Origin: Anisus vortex
Lineage: Eukaryota; Mollusca; Gastropoda; Planorbidae
DNA: 64,000 bases
Direction: 5' to 3'
Assembly: GCA_949126835.1 (NCBI GenBank)
Contig: OX421495.1
Coordinates: 24,899,233 to 24,963,232, forward strand
Part shown: piece after piece, positions 49,901-59,523 of the stretch
Layout: each line of letters starts with the position of its first letter
Numbering within the stretch: position 1 is the first letter of the stretch
The notes under the pieces: generated by a model
The model's input: the letters and a program-made list of their open reading frames with translations, nothing else
Databases searched by the model: none
Told to the model about the DNA's origin: nothing
Translations under genes and position numbers: made by a program

Positions 49901-50689
49901 TACAATATATGTATGTGAGAAATGAAAGAGTCTACGGATACAGGAAAAGCTATGTAAATAGTCTCAGCACGCATGCGCAAAACAATGAGAAACTAAACTT
50001 TTCTTCAATAAGATTTCGTAAAACCACTTATAAGTGTCAGTGCTAAAACGATAAAAATAAACTAACCAATGAAAATGCCGCTTTTATAAAATGTGTGTTC
50101 CAATTTTAGAAAGACTGCTAATAACTTATTTTTAGAATTTCTACGTCATTAAAATAATCGAATACAGCTTAGAAAGACCTTTATTTTGATGTACCATGTC
50201 AATAGACTTTGCAAACGTTGCTAAGCAATTCAATGCCTCAAAGATGATCAAATTAGACATCACAACACCTTTTTTACTCCACACATGCACTGAACAAACA
50301 TGAAAACAAGTATAATAAACATTATTTCAAAGACAATATGTATTGTAATCGTATTCTTCAAATGTTTATCGAACTAAATACAAGGTAAAAAAAAATACGA
50401 TTTCTTAAAGGAAATTAATGAATTTCATGCAGCAAGCCCCTTAAGATTGTTCCTCTTTTGAGGTAGGCATGTCTGAGCCATTGTTTGGAAATGAAGCTTC
50501 AAAATAATTTTGTAATGTTACTGTATTTCTTTGTATATTTTTTTTTCTAAGGTCAATTTCTCCCACACTGAGAGAGTTGGTGAGGTGAAAGCTGAACCTG
50601 TCAAAACAAATGTTCCTGCTGTGAACGGAGGCAAAAAGCCAGTGGTGGCTGAGGATGACGATGATGATATTGATATTGATGATATTTAA
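37928..50689 (+). CDS. EIF5: Eukaryotic translation initiation factor 5 (eIF5)
   Basis: GTPase-activating protein for eIF2-GTP in the 43S preinitiation complex and organiser of the multifactor complex. Exons: 37928-37999, 38549-38630, 39443-39615, 39741-39857, 39985-40158, 40356-40526, 42063-42230, 42472-42636, 44106-44231, 50552-50689; 1386 nt, 461 aa, all phases consistent. N-terminus [20 protein letters not shown] keeps the catalytic Arg15. The zinc finger is C99-x2-C102...C122-x2-C125. A Lys/Glu-rich linker (149-206) precedes [11 protein letters not shown]. The C-terminal W2 (MIF4G-like) domain spans about 240-405, and the protein ends in the typical acidic tail [11 protein letters not shown]. 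Slightly longer than human eIF5 (431 aa), through the linker. The start is fixed by homology and a good context (ACCATG). Confidence 0.98.
38549..38630 (+). CDS. EIF5: eIF5 coding exon 2
   Basis: 82 nt, phase 0 to 1: [20 protein letters not shown] then ALSRPPT. Acceptor TATTAG, donor CCT|GTAAGC. Confidence 0.97.
39443..39615 (+). CDS. EIF5: eIF5 coding exon 3
   Basis: 173 nt, phase 1 to 0: [20 protein letters not shown]...[15 protein letters not shown], including the first zinc-finger CxxC pair. Donor CTT|GTATGT. Confidence 0.97.
39741..39857 (+). CDS. EIF5: eIF5 coding exon 4
   Basis: 39 codons: [20 protein letters not shown]...[13 protein letters not shown], with the second CxxC pair of the zinc finger. 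Confidence 0.97.
39985..40158 (+). CDS. EIF5: eIF5 coding exon 5 (linker)
   Basis: 58 codons: [20 protein letters not shown]...[13 protein letters not shown]. Low-complexity Lys/Glu linker. Tandem donors: ACA|GTAAGC at 40159 and, nine bases later, TCA|GTAAGC at 40168. The downstream one would add VSS. Confidence 0.95.
40356..40526 (+). CDS. EIF5: eIF5 coding exon 6
   Basis: 57 codons: [20 protein letters not shown]...[12 protein letters not shown]. Two AG acceptors six bases apart (before AAA at 40356 or at 40362) would include or omit Lys-Gln. The donor AAA|GTACTA is weak. Confidence 0.94.
41269..41319. repeat. Perfect 23-bp inverted repeat in eIF5 intron 6
   Basis: Left arm 41269-41291 and right arm 41297-41319 are exact reverse complements around the loop TTTAC. 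It lies directly before the first copy of the intronic repeat at 41297. Confidence 0.85.
41297..41520. repeat. Intronic repeat B copy 1 (eIF5 intron 6)
   Basis: Begins around TTTAAAATGTATAATGAAGG and continues through GGATTCCCCTTCATACTTAT to TTCAATTAAAAAGAAAA. About 220 bp, close to identical to copies in introns 7 and 8. Confidence 0.85.
42063..42230 (+). CDS. EIF5: eIF5 coding exon 7 (W2 domain)
   Basis: 56 codons: [20 protein letters not shown]...[13 protein letters not shown]...YKGLFLK. Start of the W2 domain. Donor AAG|GTATCT. Confidence 0.96.
42290..42470. repeat. Intronic repeat B copy 2 (eIF5 intron 7)
   Basis: Fills most of the 241-bp intron between coding exons 7 and 8. Same core GGATTCCCCTTCATACTTAT; its 3' part is diverged. 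Confidence 0.85.
42472..42636 (+). CDS. EIF5: eIF5 coding exon 8 (W2 domain)
   Basis: 55 codons: [20 protein letters not shown]...[12 protein letters not shown]. The start after CTCAG is chosen because FCxxNxKAQ matches human eIF5. A second CAG 12 bases inside could act as an alternative acceptor. Confidence 0.95.
42880..43105. repeat. Intronic repeat B copy 3 (eIF5 intron 8)
   Basis: Same unit as copies 1 and 2, again ending TTCAATTAAAAAGAAAAA. A weaker relative of the core is at about 38410-38450 in intron 1. Confidence 0.85.
43321..43944. mobile_element. MITE family A copy 2 (624 bp) in eIF5 intron 8
   Basis: Ends CTATTGACAAGTCTTAACG and its reverse complement. Homologous end to end with 12181-12793, including GCATCAAGCAA, AGATTATAAATAGGTGATTC and ACACAGACATGTTTT blocks. 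Non-coding. Confidence 0.8.
44106..44231 (+). CDS. EIF5: eIF5 coding exon 9 (W2 AA-box)
   Basis: 42 codons: [20 protein letters not shown] then [20 protein letters not shown]. Aromatic/acidic boxes that bind eIF2-beta and eIF3. Donor GAG|GTAGGT opens the 6.3-kb last intron. Confidence 0.97.
45679..46213. mobile_element. hAT-like MITE with 8-bp TSD in eIF5 intron 9
   Basis: 535 bp, flanked by GTAATAAG at 45671-45678 and 46214-46221. Inverted ends TAGGGTTTGGCCG and TAGTGATTGGCCG. Subterminal ATCCGG/CCGGAT clusters at both ends. Confidence 0.85.
47281..48994 (-). CDS. Transposase exon 2 (zinc ribbon and DDE core)
   Basis: 569 uninterrupted codons from Met at 48990 to the stop, plus four bases of exon upstream to the acceptor. 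Contains all catalytic motifs. Confidence 0.9.
47281..49898 (-). CDS. Kolobok/Mutator-like transposase (601 aa, two exons)
   Basis: Exon 1 49807-49898 (30 codons plus 2 nt, donor AAG|GTAAGC), exon 2 47281-48994 (acceptor T9AG), phase 2; together 601 aa. Exon 1 supplies a strongly basic start, [16 protein letters not shown], typical of a nuclear signal. A zinc ribbon CPEC...CAHC follows (about residues 95-124). The RNase-H-like DDE core has [15 protein letters not shown] (Asp 233), LSDGDSKSH (Asp 330/332) and [14 protein letters not shown] (Glu 491). A cysteine-containing insert (CKGCL...KSKCQ) lies between the first two acidic residues, and there is a basic C-terminal tail. No stops or frameshifts. 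Family recognised from the DGTWxKRG and NESxHSxxW motifs. Catalytic assignments are inferred. Confidence 0.85.
49807..49898 (-). CDS. Transposase exon 1 (basic N-terminus)
   Basis: ATG at 49898 then CCC AAA AAA AGA and so on, ending in a split codon AG| before GTAAGC. It joins exon 2 to read [10 protein letters not shown]. Without it the protein would start at the internal Met of the long ORF (48990) and lose its basic segment. Confidence 0.7.
50552..50689 (+). CDS. EIF5: eIF5 coding exon 10 (C-terminal tail)
   Basis: 45 codons plus TAA at 50687: [20 protein letters not shown]...[15 protein letters not shown]. The acidic end DIDIDDI is the eIF5 family ending. The acceptor follows a T-rich tract. 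Confidence 0.97.
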   Translation, partial: VNFSHTERVGEVKAEPVKTNVPAVNGGKKPVVAEDDDDDIDIDDI

Positions 50690-51530
50690 ATGATCATCAT
50701 CTAATGCTGTCAAGTAGAGGGGCTTGCATAATCCTCTGTGTGTAAATCATATTTACTTTACATGCATTTACAACACAAACAAAGCACCTGAAAAAATTGG
50801 CACTTGTAGTAGTTCATTCTTTAATAGTTGGCTTGAGGCAAATGTTCTTTTTTAAATGTTATACAGGTATACTTTGACAAAAGCTGTTTCATAGTGCATA
50901 CATATTTTATTGACCATCCATCGTGTTTGAGTTGATTTTTTTCTAAAGATATATTATTTTTATGCCATTATATTATTGATTTCTTGGGTCATTGGCATCA
51001 TTGGTCTGTGAAATAGTTATGCAGGGTATAGATGTATTTATAGTAAATAATGGGATCTGGACTTTGTATATATTTGGTTATTGCTCTTTCTTTGAAAAAA
51101 AAATATTTTAAAAACATTGTTTTCTTCATACTCTGTTCACTATTTTATGTTAGACAAAATGTTCCTCTGACATGGTATAGCAACTTTTTTGAAAGATTAA
51201 CTGTGTACAGTAACATTTTAAATGTTCGGTTGTTTAACCATAATTTTTTTTAAATGATGGAATGGTTTGTTGATTTCAATAAAGCTTTAGAAGATGTTTA
51301 TATTGTAACCTCTGTTTTATATCAAGTGTCTTGAACCAGGGTTAGTATAAGTATAATGTTGTGACAGTGTATGTATGTCAACCTATCTCATTTTGTGCCA
51401 CTTGTCTAGCCAACCTAATTGTGCTTGTCCTTTTAACTGCTGTCATCAAAGCCAACTTGAATCTGTTAGTATGGTGTCTTTTAAGTGAATGTACAAACAG
51501 CAGTTTAATTTTAAGCTGGAACAATAAAAA
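50690..51530 (+). terminator. EIF5: eIF5 3' UTR with two poly(A) signals
   Basis: AATAAA occurs at 51278-51283 and at 51523-51528. Either could define the 3' end, giving 3' UTRs of about 0.6 or 0.85 kb. Confidence 0.65.
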
Positions 51531-53337
51531 TCATATTTAAATTTGTATATTGTTTCCTTTATTCACCATGGCTGTGTGTACTTGTTTGTATTTTGCAACC
51601 ATGTCTACCTAATAGGTTCACATCTTGATTATTGCTTAGTCCGTGACAGAAAAAAATAATAGGTACATCACTAAATTTTAAATAAAAACATTTATTACTA
51701 TTACATTAAGTTAAGTGTTTTTTGACAATTAGCTTTCAATCAACAAACAAACATAATGGCATAGTAATAAATACTGAAAACTGATTTTAATTTTTCAAAC
51801 TATTGAGCTATTTTCATGTTTAACAGAAAGACAAAAGAATGCTATAACTTTGATAACAGATTTATGACTTAACTTTCAAGAAATTTATGAAATTTTAAAA
51901 GTTGGTTACCTTTAGCCACCTTACAATTCCCATTTTTAGAAGTCATTATGTCAAAAAGTATATTTATGGCCAATTTACAAACACAAAAGTTTGTAGAACC
52001 CATTTTTTTTGTGTGTGAATGTGGTGCATTTGAAAATATGAAATATAATAATATTATAATATATAATAATATTTCGTTTTTATCAAGGAAGACAAAACGC
52101 AAATCTGACCAATAAAAAAATCACTAAAATTTACCTAATTTTGGAAGCTTATGTTATCCTGTTGTGTATCCAATTGAAAGGTATTTAATGCTCTATGGAG
52201 ACATATTAAATTAACACTGTTTCAAATTATCAAAATTTCAATATTTAACTTGAAATGTTATAGCATAAATGTCATTTTTTTAGTCATTTTTAAATATTCG
52301 GGAAAATTCAATGAATTGTTTAATGTGTAAAAAAAATTGCATTATTTTGAAGTTAAACTACAAAACTCTTATACTTATAGAAATAAATGGTACAAAATAT
52401 TATACTATATAACTTTATAAGGAGGTATAGGGAAAATGATTGACAATCATGTACTTGAAAGTAAGACAAGCTAAAGAAGTATTTATAAAGTGTAAGACTC
52501 GAGCATTAAACAATAAATAAGGCAAGTTAATACATTATTGATTATTAATTATACATTTAATTTAATTTATAAACGTTTTTTATTTTAAAATAAAATTTTA
52601 CAATTGTAATTAAACGTTAAAAATGACTTGATTAAAACCATCTCTCCTATTTATAGTATTTACAATAATAATAAAAAGCCCCTTCATCCCAAAACTAGAA
52701 ACAAAATACATATATTATTATAATACATGTACAAACTTCAAACTATTCAATAGATTACCTGTAAATATATTATAAAAAAATGTATAAACTTAAAACTATT
52801 CAATAGATTACTTGTAAATATGATTTCATTTGGTTTCTCTATTTTTTTCATTGGTATACAAAACTAGAAACAAAATACATATATTATTATAATACATGTA
52901 TAAACTTCAAACTATTCAATAGATTACCTGTAAATATATTATAAAAAAATGTATAAACTTAAAACTATTCAATAGATTACTTGTAAATATGATTTCATTT
53001 GGTTTCTCTCTTTTTTTCATTGGTATACAGACCTATATCTAATGGTCCTCAACACTAACCAAGAACGCCTTCCACGAGCATTATACTAAGCTGTAGTCTT
53101 AGGGGAAGTCCTTCTATTCCATTAACAGTTTTTAGGCACTTCAACACCCGCCCCCTTGTCAACAATTATTTTATTAATTGTCAAATTTTCAGAGACCCCC
53201 AAATAAAATTCTGCAAACAATTCCCCCCCAAATTAACTAGCAATACTGTTTACGCTGCCATTTGAAGTTGAAGTTTAAAATAAAATAAAGCTATATATTT
53301 TATGTCTATAGATCTATATGAATTATAAACACTTTGA
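51531..53337. other. Intergenic, AT-rich, with a local duplication
   Basis: Downstream of eIF5 I see no gene. A 168-bp segment is duplicated in tandem (about 52693-52860 and 52861-53028). Each copy itself contains two diverged half-units (ACTATTCAATAGATTAC). Confidence 0.7.
52693..53028. repeat. 168-bp tandem duplication
   Basis: Two copies of AAAACTAGAAACAAAATACA...TTTTTCATTGGTATA, almost identical, with an internal repeat of the AAACTATTCAATAGATTAC block. Confidence 0.85.
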
Positions 53338-53557
53338 AATTAAATAACTTAGATCAGCGCTCCCAAATCCCGGATCGCTACACAGTACCTGGTTACAAAA
53401 ACAAAATTAACGGGTCGCGAAAAGACAAAAATATCGTCTGGAAGCTATACAAAAGTTAATGGGTCACGAAGCAGAAATATAGAAATATCCGGACCACGAA
53501 TACAGTTTTGGAAAATCTTCAAATAGATCATTCAAATTGTATTGTCTGGAACACGGG

Positions 53558-53745
53558 CAGTGCCGTTGCAAGGGATTAGGGGGCCCGGGGGGCTTGGCCT
53601 CTTTAGGGGCCCCTGCATTTTGACATTCGACATTATGGCATAAGAAAAAAAACAATTCGGACACTCCTTTGGGGGCCCCCCTTAAGTAGGGGCCCGGGGG
53701 GATTTATGAATTTGACCCCCTCCCCCTCCCCTAGTTACGCCACTG
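53558..53745. mobile_element. Small hAT-like MITE (188 bp)
   Basis: Inverted ends CAGTGCCGTTGCAAGGG and CAGTGGCGTAACTAGGG. Flanks AACACGGG (53550-53557) and AACACAGG (53746-53753) match at 7 of 8 positions. Interior rich in GGGGCCC. Confidence 0.75.
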
Positions 53746-54238
53746 AACACAGGGTCAAAATACTGAATAAAATCAGCATAAAACAATATAAAAGAAAGCA
53801 AATCTAAGTAGACTATAGGCCTACTACTACTAAGTAGGGTCAACACAACATACAATCACTATGAGAGAAAACGTGTTTTAATACTTGTTTACATTTTAAT
53901 GTTGCTCTTGAATCTAGTGACAACACCGTAACACTACTAACAGTAAGAATATTACCGTATTTACATTGATATTTTATGTTGTTTTCAAACAGGCACAGTA
54001 TTTACAATTTAAAAAACACAGACAAAACACGAACAGTTTAAAGTTTTAGGCTATAGTAGGCCGACTCCCGAAATTCACATTAGGCCAGGCTTTTTAACAT
54101 AACTATGTTACACTGCTCACAACTCAGTTAATTTGAAATTAGTACAATGGTTTTGCAGGCATAACATAGTGGAGTCTAGGCGTAATAAAGTATTTCTGCT
54201 GTACCGGCAGTGTTACAATAATCAACACTATATTAGAA

Positions 54239-54479
54239 TTAGAGCTCAGTGTCGTGAGAGGTTTCCAGGATCTCGGAGCTATCTCCATCTCCGTCTAAAT
54301 GGACATCGTCTTCAAAGGCCAAGTTGTTAAAACATCGGCAAAAAGTAGGTGCCTGCACAAACTTGAGAACCATCTGATCATTGCTATTACCCGGGAAAAC
54401 GGGATTGTACACAAGGGCAGTAAACAGCTGAAGAGACATGGCACATCTACAATTGCACGAGCGACAGTTGGGCACAGAG
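54239..54479 (-). CDS. Putative secreted protein last exon
   Basis: 241 nt from a good acceptor (TTTTATTCTTTCAG) to TAA at 54239: SVPNCRSCNCRCAMSLQLFT...VLKFVQAPTFCRCFNN, then an acidic tail. Seven of its cysteines fall in two clusters. Confidence 0.5.
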
Positions 54480-57376
54480 CTGAAAGAATAAAACAGATTA
54501 GCGTAATTTAGGATTTAGCCTAGAAGTCAACGATTCCTGTATTATTTTTTTAAACGATTTTATTTAGCTTGACACCCCCATTCTTCTTTCCTTCTGTCTT
54601 GGGTGAAATCCTGCAATCGAATTGTCACTCACTTCTCTTTATCCAATTGAGCTGAAAATTGGCTCATAGATGTGAAGCTTTGGGCAACATATTATATCAA
54701 AATTTCAGCCAGATACACCCACTTCAACCTCCAAAATAAGTTTGAAACAGTTGTTTTTCCTTAACACTTTATTGGTATTGGTAAATCTTTATTGAACGCG
54801 ACTGACTGGGGTATTATAGAAGTAAGATGTTTAGTTTACTTGGTATGATATATTTAAAAAGGAACATTTGATTTGTATCCATGGGCCGCATTGCTGGCGA
54901 CGAAATGTCAAGAGCACACCGGTGGGCTAAAGCATGGGGGACAGCCACTGATTCGCGTCCGATGTCTGATTATACCTCCGAGAGGCTCTGAGTCATGTTG
55001 CTACAACTTGCTACTAGGCACATGCTGCCATTAAGCCCATGTTGCTATTGGACCCATGTTCCTTTCGGCCATAAAACCGTAGACTTATTAGATGTTAACA
55101 TTTATTTATTTCAACGTACTTGCAAGTCTCCGTAGGAAAATATTGTTTTCTGTCTTGAAACTCTGCAAGAATGACAATGTTTCCTTCGACATCCTTCAGT
55201 GTCTCATAGTTGACTAGTTTAGAAGAGCTGTGTAGATAATAAAAGTTTCACGATTAGGCCTAATCATTATGTCTAAAACAAAACTCTAAATATTTTACAT
55301 AGCTGTTAGCTGATAGAATCAAAGACAGATTTGTGTGTGTGGTGGGGAGGGGGGGTGCTCGTATTCCATGTGAGCTTCTCAGTGGCACCAGCAACCATGG
55401 AGCCGGCCCTGGTAATAGGATATAAAGTGCATGGACTTAACAATATAAACAGTAAGTTAGAGCTTTAGACATCATCACTCGTCGTATCAATACAAAGAAT
55501 GGTGAAAAGTAACCAAGGACTTCAGATACAAAGTTTTTGATATCCTCTTTTTTTTTGGTCTTCTCTTTCGTAGTTTTGATGCCACCACGTCTATTGTGGC
55601 ATAGGGAGTATTTGGTCAGGATAGCTCATTCATAGCGGAGCAGTGCTGATAAAATACAAGACAATCTGGAGTTGCAAGAACATAGAGCCCAGCAGCAATA
55701 ATTATAATGCTATTCATTAATATATGACCTAGTATCGGGTACTAATAATAGAATACGAAGGATACAGGAGGCATGGACAAAAGCTGCTAATTTCTGCTGA
55801 ACCGCTGAACCTATTTACTACAGCTACAACGAAGTATGCAACTTGCCCGCTTGCCACAGTGTCCTGCGATGATCTTACTGCAGTAGTAAAACATAGTCTA
55901 TATTTATTTTATAATACATTGTAATTTTATAAAATAGACTGGACTTGACAGTGAATACCGCGTTAATGATCCGGAAAAATCCGCAGGTGAGGAGAAACAG
56001 AATATAGTGCATTGCAAGTGACTGCGGAAACCCAGAGCGTGCCGCGGAGTGGCTAGTCACGGACAGGATCTTGAAGTGTCCCCCCCTCGCTTTTCACATT
56101 ACGCCCGGCACTTAAGAGCCTTTGGCTCGTCCGTTTTTTTTTTGTTTTTTTTAGAGATATTTTAAATCGGCTTTCAGGTCATAATTTGCATAAATACTAA
56201 CTAAGCTAGAAAGGTATTCTATAAGTATAAGTCATGATGTTTTTTTTACTTGTTAAGGTTAAACATGACTTATGTAATATTTTGCTTTTTTTGTGTTTTC
56301 TACACTTTTAGGTTAAGCCTTTTGTTTTATTAGGCCTACTAAGAAAGCTCGAAGACATTTCATTATTGCCCTTATTGGGTTATTGAGTTGAATGTTTTTT
56401 TTTTTTTAAATTAAATATTTAATTTATTTTTTAGGTTTATAGAAATGAAAACATCAACTCTCTTTAAACAGAGTACGTTCCCCTCATCTTTTCCCGAACT
56501 GGACTTAACATAAAGTTTCTTAACTCACGAGAACATACCAAACTCCAACAAAGTGATTTTTACAAATAAGCTTATAGTTTTAATGATGTATTATATCAAC
56601 AAAAGTTACTTACGAGTTACAACAAGCATGATAAACCATGCTTGCTTTCTTGTGTATTAAAATTCCATCATTCAATTTCTGGTAAATGAAACAAAATAAC
56701 GTTTTATTTATACATTAGTCCATAAAATAATGAGCAATATTTAATTTCATTAACCATCACTATATTATTTTTTATAGTAATAGGCCTACCATTGGTTCCA
56801 TTTGATTTCCTTTCAAGTGATATTCCATGATCTTGGCCTCTTCCACGGTAAGAAAATAACCCGGATATCGTGCTATGGTATCAGCTTCCATTGTATCAAC
56901 GTTACTGTTTAGAAGACAAAAAATAAACTCATTCGAGAGTAATAGATCTATCACATTTTGTTATTGAATTAGCAAAGTAAAAAAGTAAAGTACCATTCGG
57001 ACCCAACTGATCATATGGCTGGTGAAGCAGCGTTCACCAGTTTCTGTGGCCACGGCATACAAAGGGATGTGTGGTCAGCACAATGCCCAGCCGCCTTTAC
57101 TTTACCCCAACTAATGTCAGGTACCCATCAGAGCTGGGTAGACTCAAGGACACCCTCAAGTCCTGGGAAAAAAATCCCGGCTTCACCAGGATTCGAACCC
57201 AGGACCTTCGGCCATTAAACAAGTGCAGGATTAGTGAAGTGACAACTGTGCAGCGTAAGAATTAACTACCATTCGTGATTTCAAAGATCTTTAAAAAAAT
57301 TTACTTACTCTGTTTTAGCTTCTTCCATTGCAGACGTCAATGAAGTGATTACGATTAAAACGACCAGTTTGTCCAT
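54239..57376 (-). CDS. Putative secreted protein, five exons, unrecognised
   Basis: Exons 57309-57376, 56790-56904, 55811-55863, 55120-55227, 54239-54479; phases 2, 0, 2, 2 all match, total 585 nt, 194 aa plus stop. It starts MDKLVVLIVITSLTSAMEEA, a typical signal peptide. Next come ARYPGYFLTVEEAKIMEYHL, ASGQVAYFVVAVVN, VEGNIVILAEFQDRKQYFP and a cysteine-rich stretch NCRSCNCRC...FCRCFNN. It ends in an acidic tail (LDGDGDSSEILE). A SINE sits in intron 1. I do not recognise the family. The first two exons and the fourth are the best supported; the short third exon and the frame of the last are less sure. Confidence 0.5.
55120..55227 (-). CDS. Putative secreted protein exon 4
   Basis: 108 nt, acceptor CTACACAG and donor AA|GTACGT: SSKLVNYETLKDVEGNIVIL then AEFQDRKQYFPTETC. 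Confidence 0.55.
55811..55863 (-). CDS. Putative secreted protein exon 3
   Basis: 53 nt, acceptor ATCGCAG and donor AG|GTTCAG: DTVASGQVAYFVVAVVN plus a split Ser. Chosen because it is the one candidate found that links exon 2 (phase 0) to exon 4 (phase 2). Confidence 0.4.
56790..56904 (-). CDS. Putative secreted protein exon 2
   Basis: 115 nt, phase 2 to 0, acceptor TAAACAG and donor ATG|GTAGGC. Encodes NVDTMEADTIARYPGYFLTV then EEAKIMEYHLKGNQMEPM. Confidence 0.6.
56981..57220 (-). mobile_element. tRNA-derived SINE, minus orientation
   Basis: Reverse strand: B box GGGTTCGAATCC (near-consensus), body AGTCTACCCAGCTCTGATGG...TAAAGTAAAGGCGGC...CACTGGTGAACGCTG, tail TACTTTACTTTT. In intron 1 of the putative secreted-protein gene. 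Confidence 0.85.
57309..57376 (-). CDS. Putative secreted protein exon 1 (signal peptide)
   Basis: 22 codons plus GA, donor GTAAGTAA. Hydrophobic core LVVLIVITSL followed by TSA, a plausible signal-peptidase site. Confidence 0.6.
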
Positions 57377-57785
57377 TTTGTCAAAAAATCCAAGCTTTGC
57401 TTTGATACAGGTTGAAACGAAAAGATAAATGCAAAAGCAACACAACCGTCTCCTGTATGGATCTGTAACAAGACGGAAATATAAATCTATTCACATATAT
57501 ATCTAACAGTGGCGTAGACAGGATTGAAAGGTGGGGAGATGGCAAATGGTATAATATAGGGTGAAGTAAAGGGGTAAGAGATCACACAGTACCAAGTCTT
57601 GCAAGGTGTGTGTGTGTGTGGGGGGGGGGGGGGGTACGGTTGTCGACGAAAGCAGACATATTCTGATCTGTTTTCATCCGAAGCTATTGAAATACAATAA
57701 ATTCATCCACTTATCGATAGTTGAAACAAAAAAAAAAGATTGATTAAATATAATATAGATCTAGGTATCAAAGTTTTAAACTATT

Positions 57786-57818
57786 ATTGTGTGTGTGTGT
57801 GTGTGTGTGTGTGTGCTA
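57786..57818. repeat. (GT)n microsatellite
   Basis: Uninterrupted GT run. A shorter GT/G-rich tract is at 57605-57633. Confidence 0.85.
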
Positions 57819-57865
57819 AAGTCGAGTAATGCTAATTGTATATTCGTTTCGAGAAAGAAGTTTAA

Positions 57866-58955
57866 TGTGTTTATTAAAAGTATCACAATGTTTAGTGTTT
57901 ATTAAAAGTGTCACATTTTTAGTGTTTATTAAAAGTGTCACATTTTTTAGTGTTAATTAAAAGTATCACATTTTTAGTGCTTATTAAAAGTGTCACAATG
58001 TTTAGTGTTTATTAAAAGTGTCACAATGTTTAGTGTTTACTAAAAGTGCCACAATGTTTAGTGTTGACTAAAAGTGTCACAAGGTTTAATGTTTATTAAG
58101 TGTCACAATGTTTAGTGTTTACTAAAAGTGTCACAATGTTGAGTGTTGACTAAATGTTACTATGTGTAGTGTTTACTAAAAGTGTCACAAGGTTTAATGT
58201 ATATTAAGTGTCACAATGTTTAGTGTTTACTAAAAGTGTCACAATGTTTAGTGTTGACTAAAAGTGTCACAATGTTTAGTGTTTATTAAAAGTGTCACAA
58301 TGTTACGTGTTTACTAAAAGTGTCACAAGGTTTAGTGTTTATTAAGTGTCACAATGTTTAGTGTTTACTAAAAGTGTCACAATGTTTAGTGTTGACTAAA
58401 AGTGTCACAATGTTTAGAGTTTACTAAAAGTGTCACAATGTTTAGTGTTGACTAAAAGGGTCACAAGGATTAATGTTTATTAAGTGTCACAATGTTTAAT
58501 GTTTATTAAGTGTCACAATGTTTAGTGTTTACTAAAAGTGTCACAATGTTGAGTGTTGACAAAATGTCACTATGTGTAGTGTTTACTAAAAGTGTCACAA
58601 GGTTTAATGTATATTAAGTGTCACAATGTTTAGTGTTTACTAAAAGTGTCACAATGTTTAGTGTTGACTAAAAGTGTCACAATAATTAGTGTTTATTAAA
58701 AGTGTCACAATGTTACGTGTTTACTAAAAGTGTCACAAGGTTTAATGTTTATTAAGTGTCACAATGTTTAGTGTTTACTAAAAGTGTCACAATGTTTAGT
58801 GTTGACTAAAAGTGTCACAATGTTTAGTGTTTATTAAAAGTGTCACAATGTTAAGTGTTTACTAAAAGTGTCACAAGGTTTAATGTTTATTAAGTGTCAC
58901 AAGGTTTAGTGTTTACTAAAAGTGTCACAATGTTGAGTGTGTACTAAAAAAAAGG
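57866..58955. repeat. 28-bp minisatellite, about 40 units
   Basis: Units TGTCACAATGTTTAGTGTTT+ACTAAAAG with 24-bp (ATTAAG) and GTTGACT variants, which alternate in a higher-order pattern of about 350-400 bp (compare 58080-58330 with 58470-58740). Confidence 0.95.
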
Positions 58956-59429
58956 AATGTAAATAAATGTAAAATTTGTATCAACTTGATGCTGTTCTCA
59001 GACAAGCAATGTCAATAGATGTAAAATCTGTATTAACTTGCTCCCCCCCCCCCTTTTTCCCCTTTATATATCATACATGCTGTTAAGAAAAAAATAATGA
59101 CAAAATTTCATGAAGGGGTAATGGGTCGAAAATGATTCTACCTTCTCTTTTTATATTTTTTTGTAACTAATGATACGAATCTATTCTTTACAAATAAAAG
59201 GGTTTCTTTTCAATCAATATTATTTGAAGGAAAACTACTTAGCAGTCTACAAAATGCAGGCAAATGTACACAGTTTTCCTCTTAAGATTTGTTTTTCACC
59301 TCTTACAACAAGTTTTACTTTAATGGTGCGACTGTTCGAACAAGTTACACACTTAACAAATGATTTTTTTATTTTAAACTCTTTGGAAATAAAATAGTGT
59401 CCCTAATGCCAGGTTGAGACCCAGTACTG

Positions 59430-59523
59430 CCCAGCGGGCACACCACGTCTTATCGACGGAAAAACAACGTGGAAACCACGAAAACTTGTTTTCCCGTTGA
59501 TACCACGTGATGTGCCTGCTGGG
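59430..59523. mobile_element. Palindromic MITE family C copy 1
   Basis: Starts CCCAGCGGGCACACCACGTC and ends with a diverged reverse complement (ACGTGATGTGCCTGCTGGG). About 94 bp foldback. Related to 62595-62700. Confidence 0.75.

Larger units (their letters stand above)
46648..50440 (-). mobile_element. Apparently intact Kolobok-type DNA transposon in eIF5 intron 9
   Basis: 3793-bp element bounded by TTAA at 46644-46647 and 50441-50444. Terminal inverted repeats GGGGGTTGCTGCATG and GGGGCTTGCTGCATG differ at one of 15 positions. It carries one two-exon transposase gene, antisense to eIF5. TTAA duplication is the rule for the Kolobok superfamily (and for piggyBac, whose transposase looks different). 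The transposase domain is the one Pfam calls Mutator-like. Short target duplication, nearly perfect ends and an unbroken gene suggest recent insertion. Confidence 0.85.

Noticed and set aside
53338..53480. Possible third SPIN-like copy (GCGCTCCCAAATC...GGGTCGCGA)
   Set aside because: Only weak resemblance to one end; no second end or target duplication.
55875..56060. Minus-strand ORF with a hydrophobic segment (HYILFLLTCGFF) as an exon of the secreted-protein gene
   Set aside because: An acceptor CCGCAG exists, but its phase does not link exon 56790-56904 to 55120-55227 and no good donor follows; 55811-55863 fits better.
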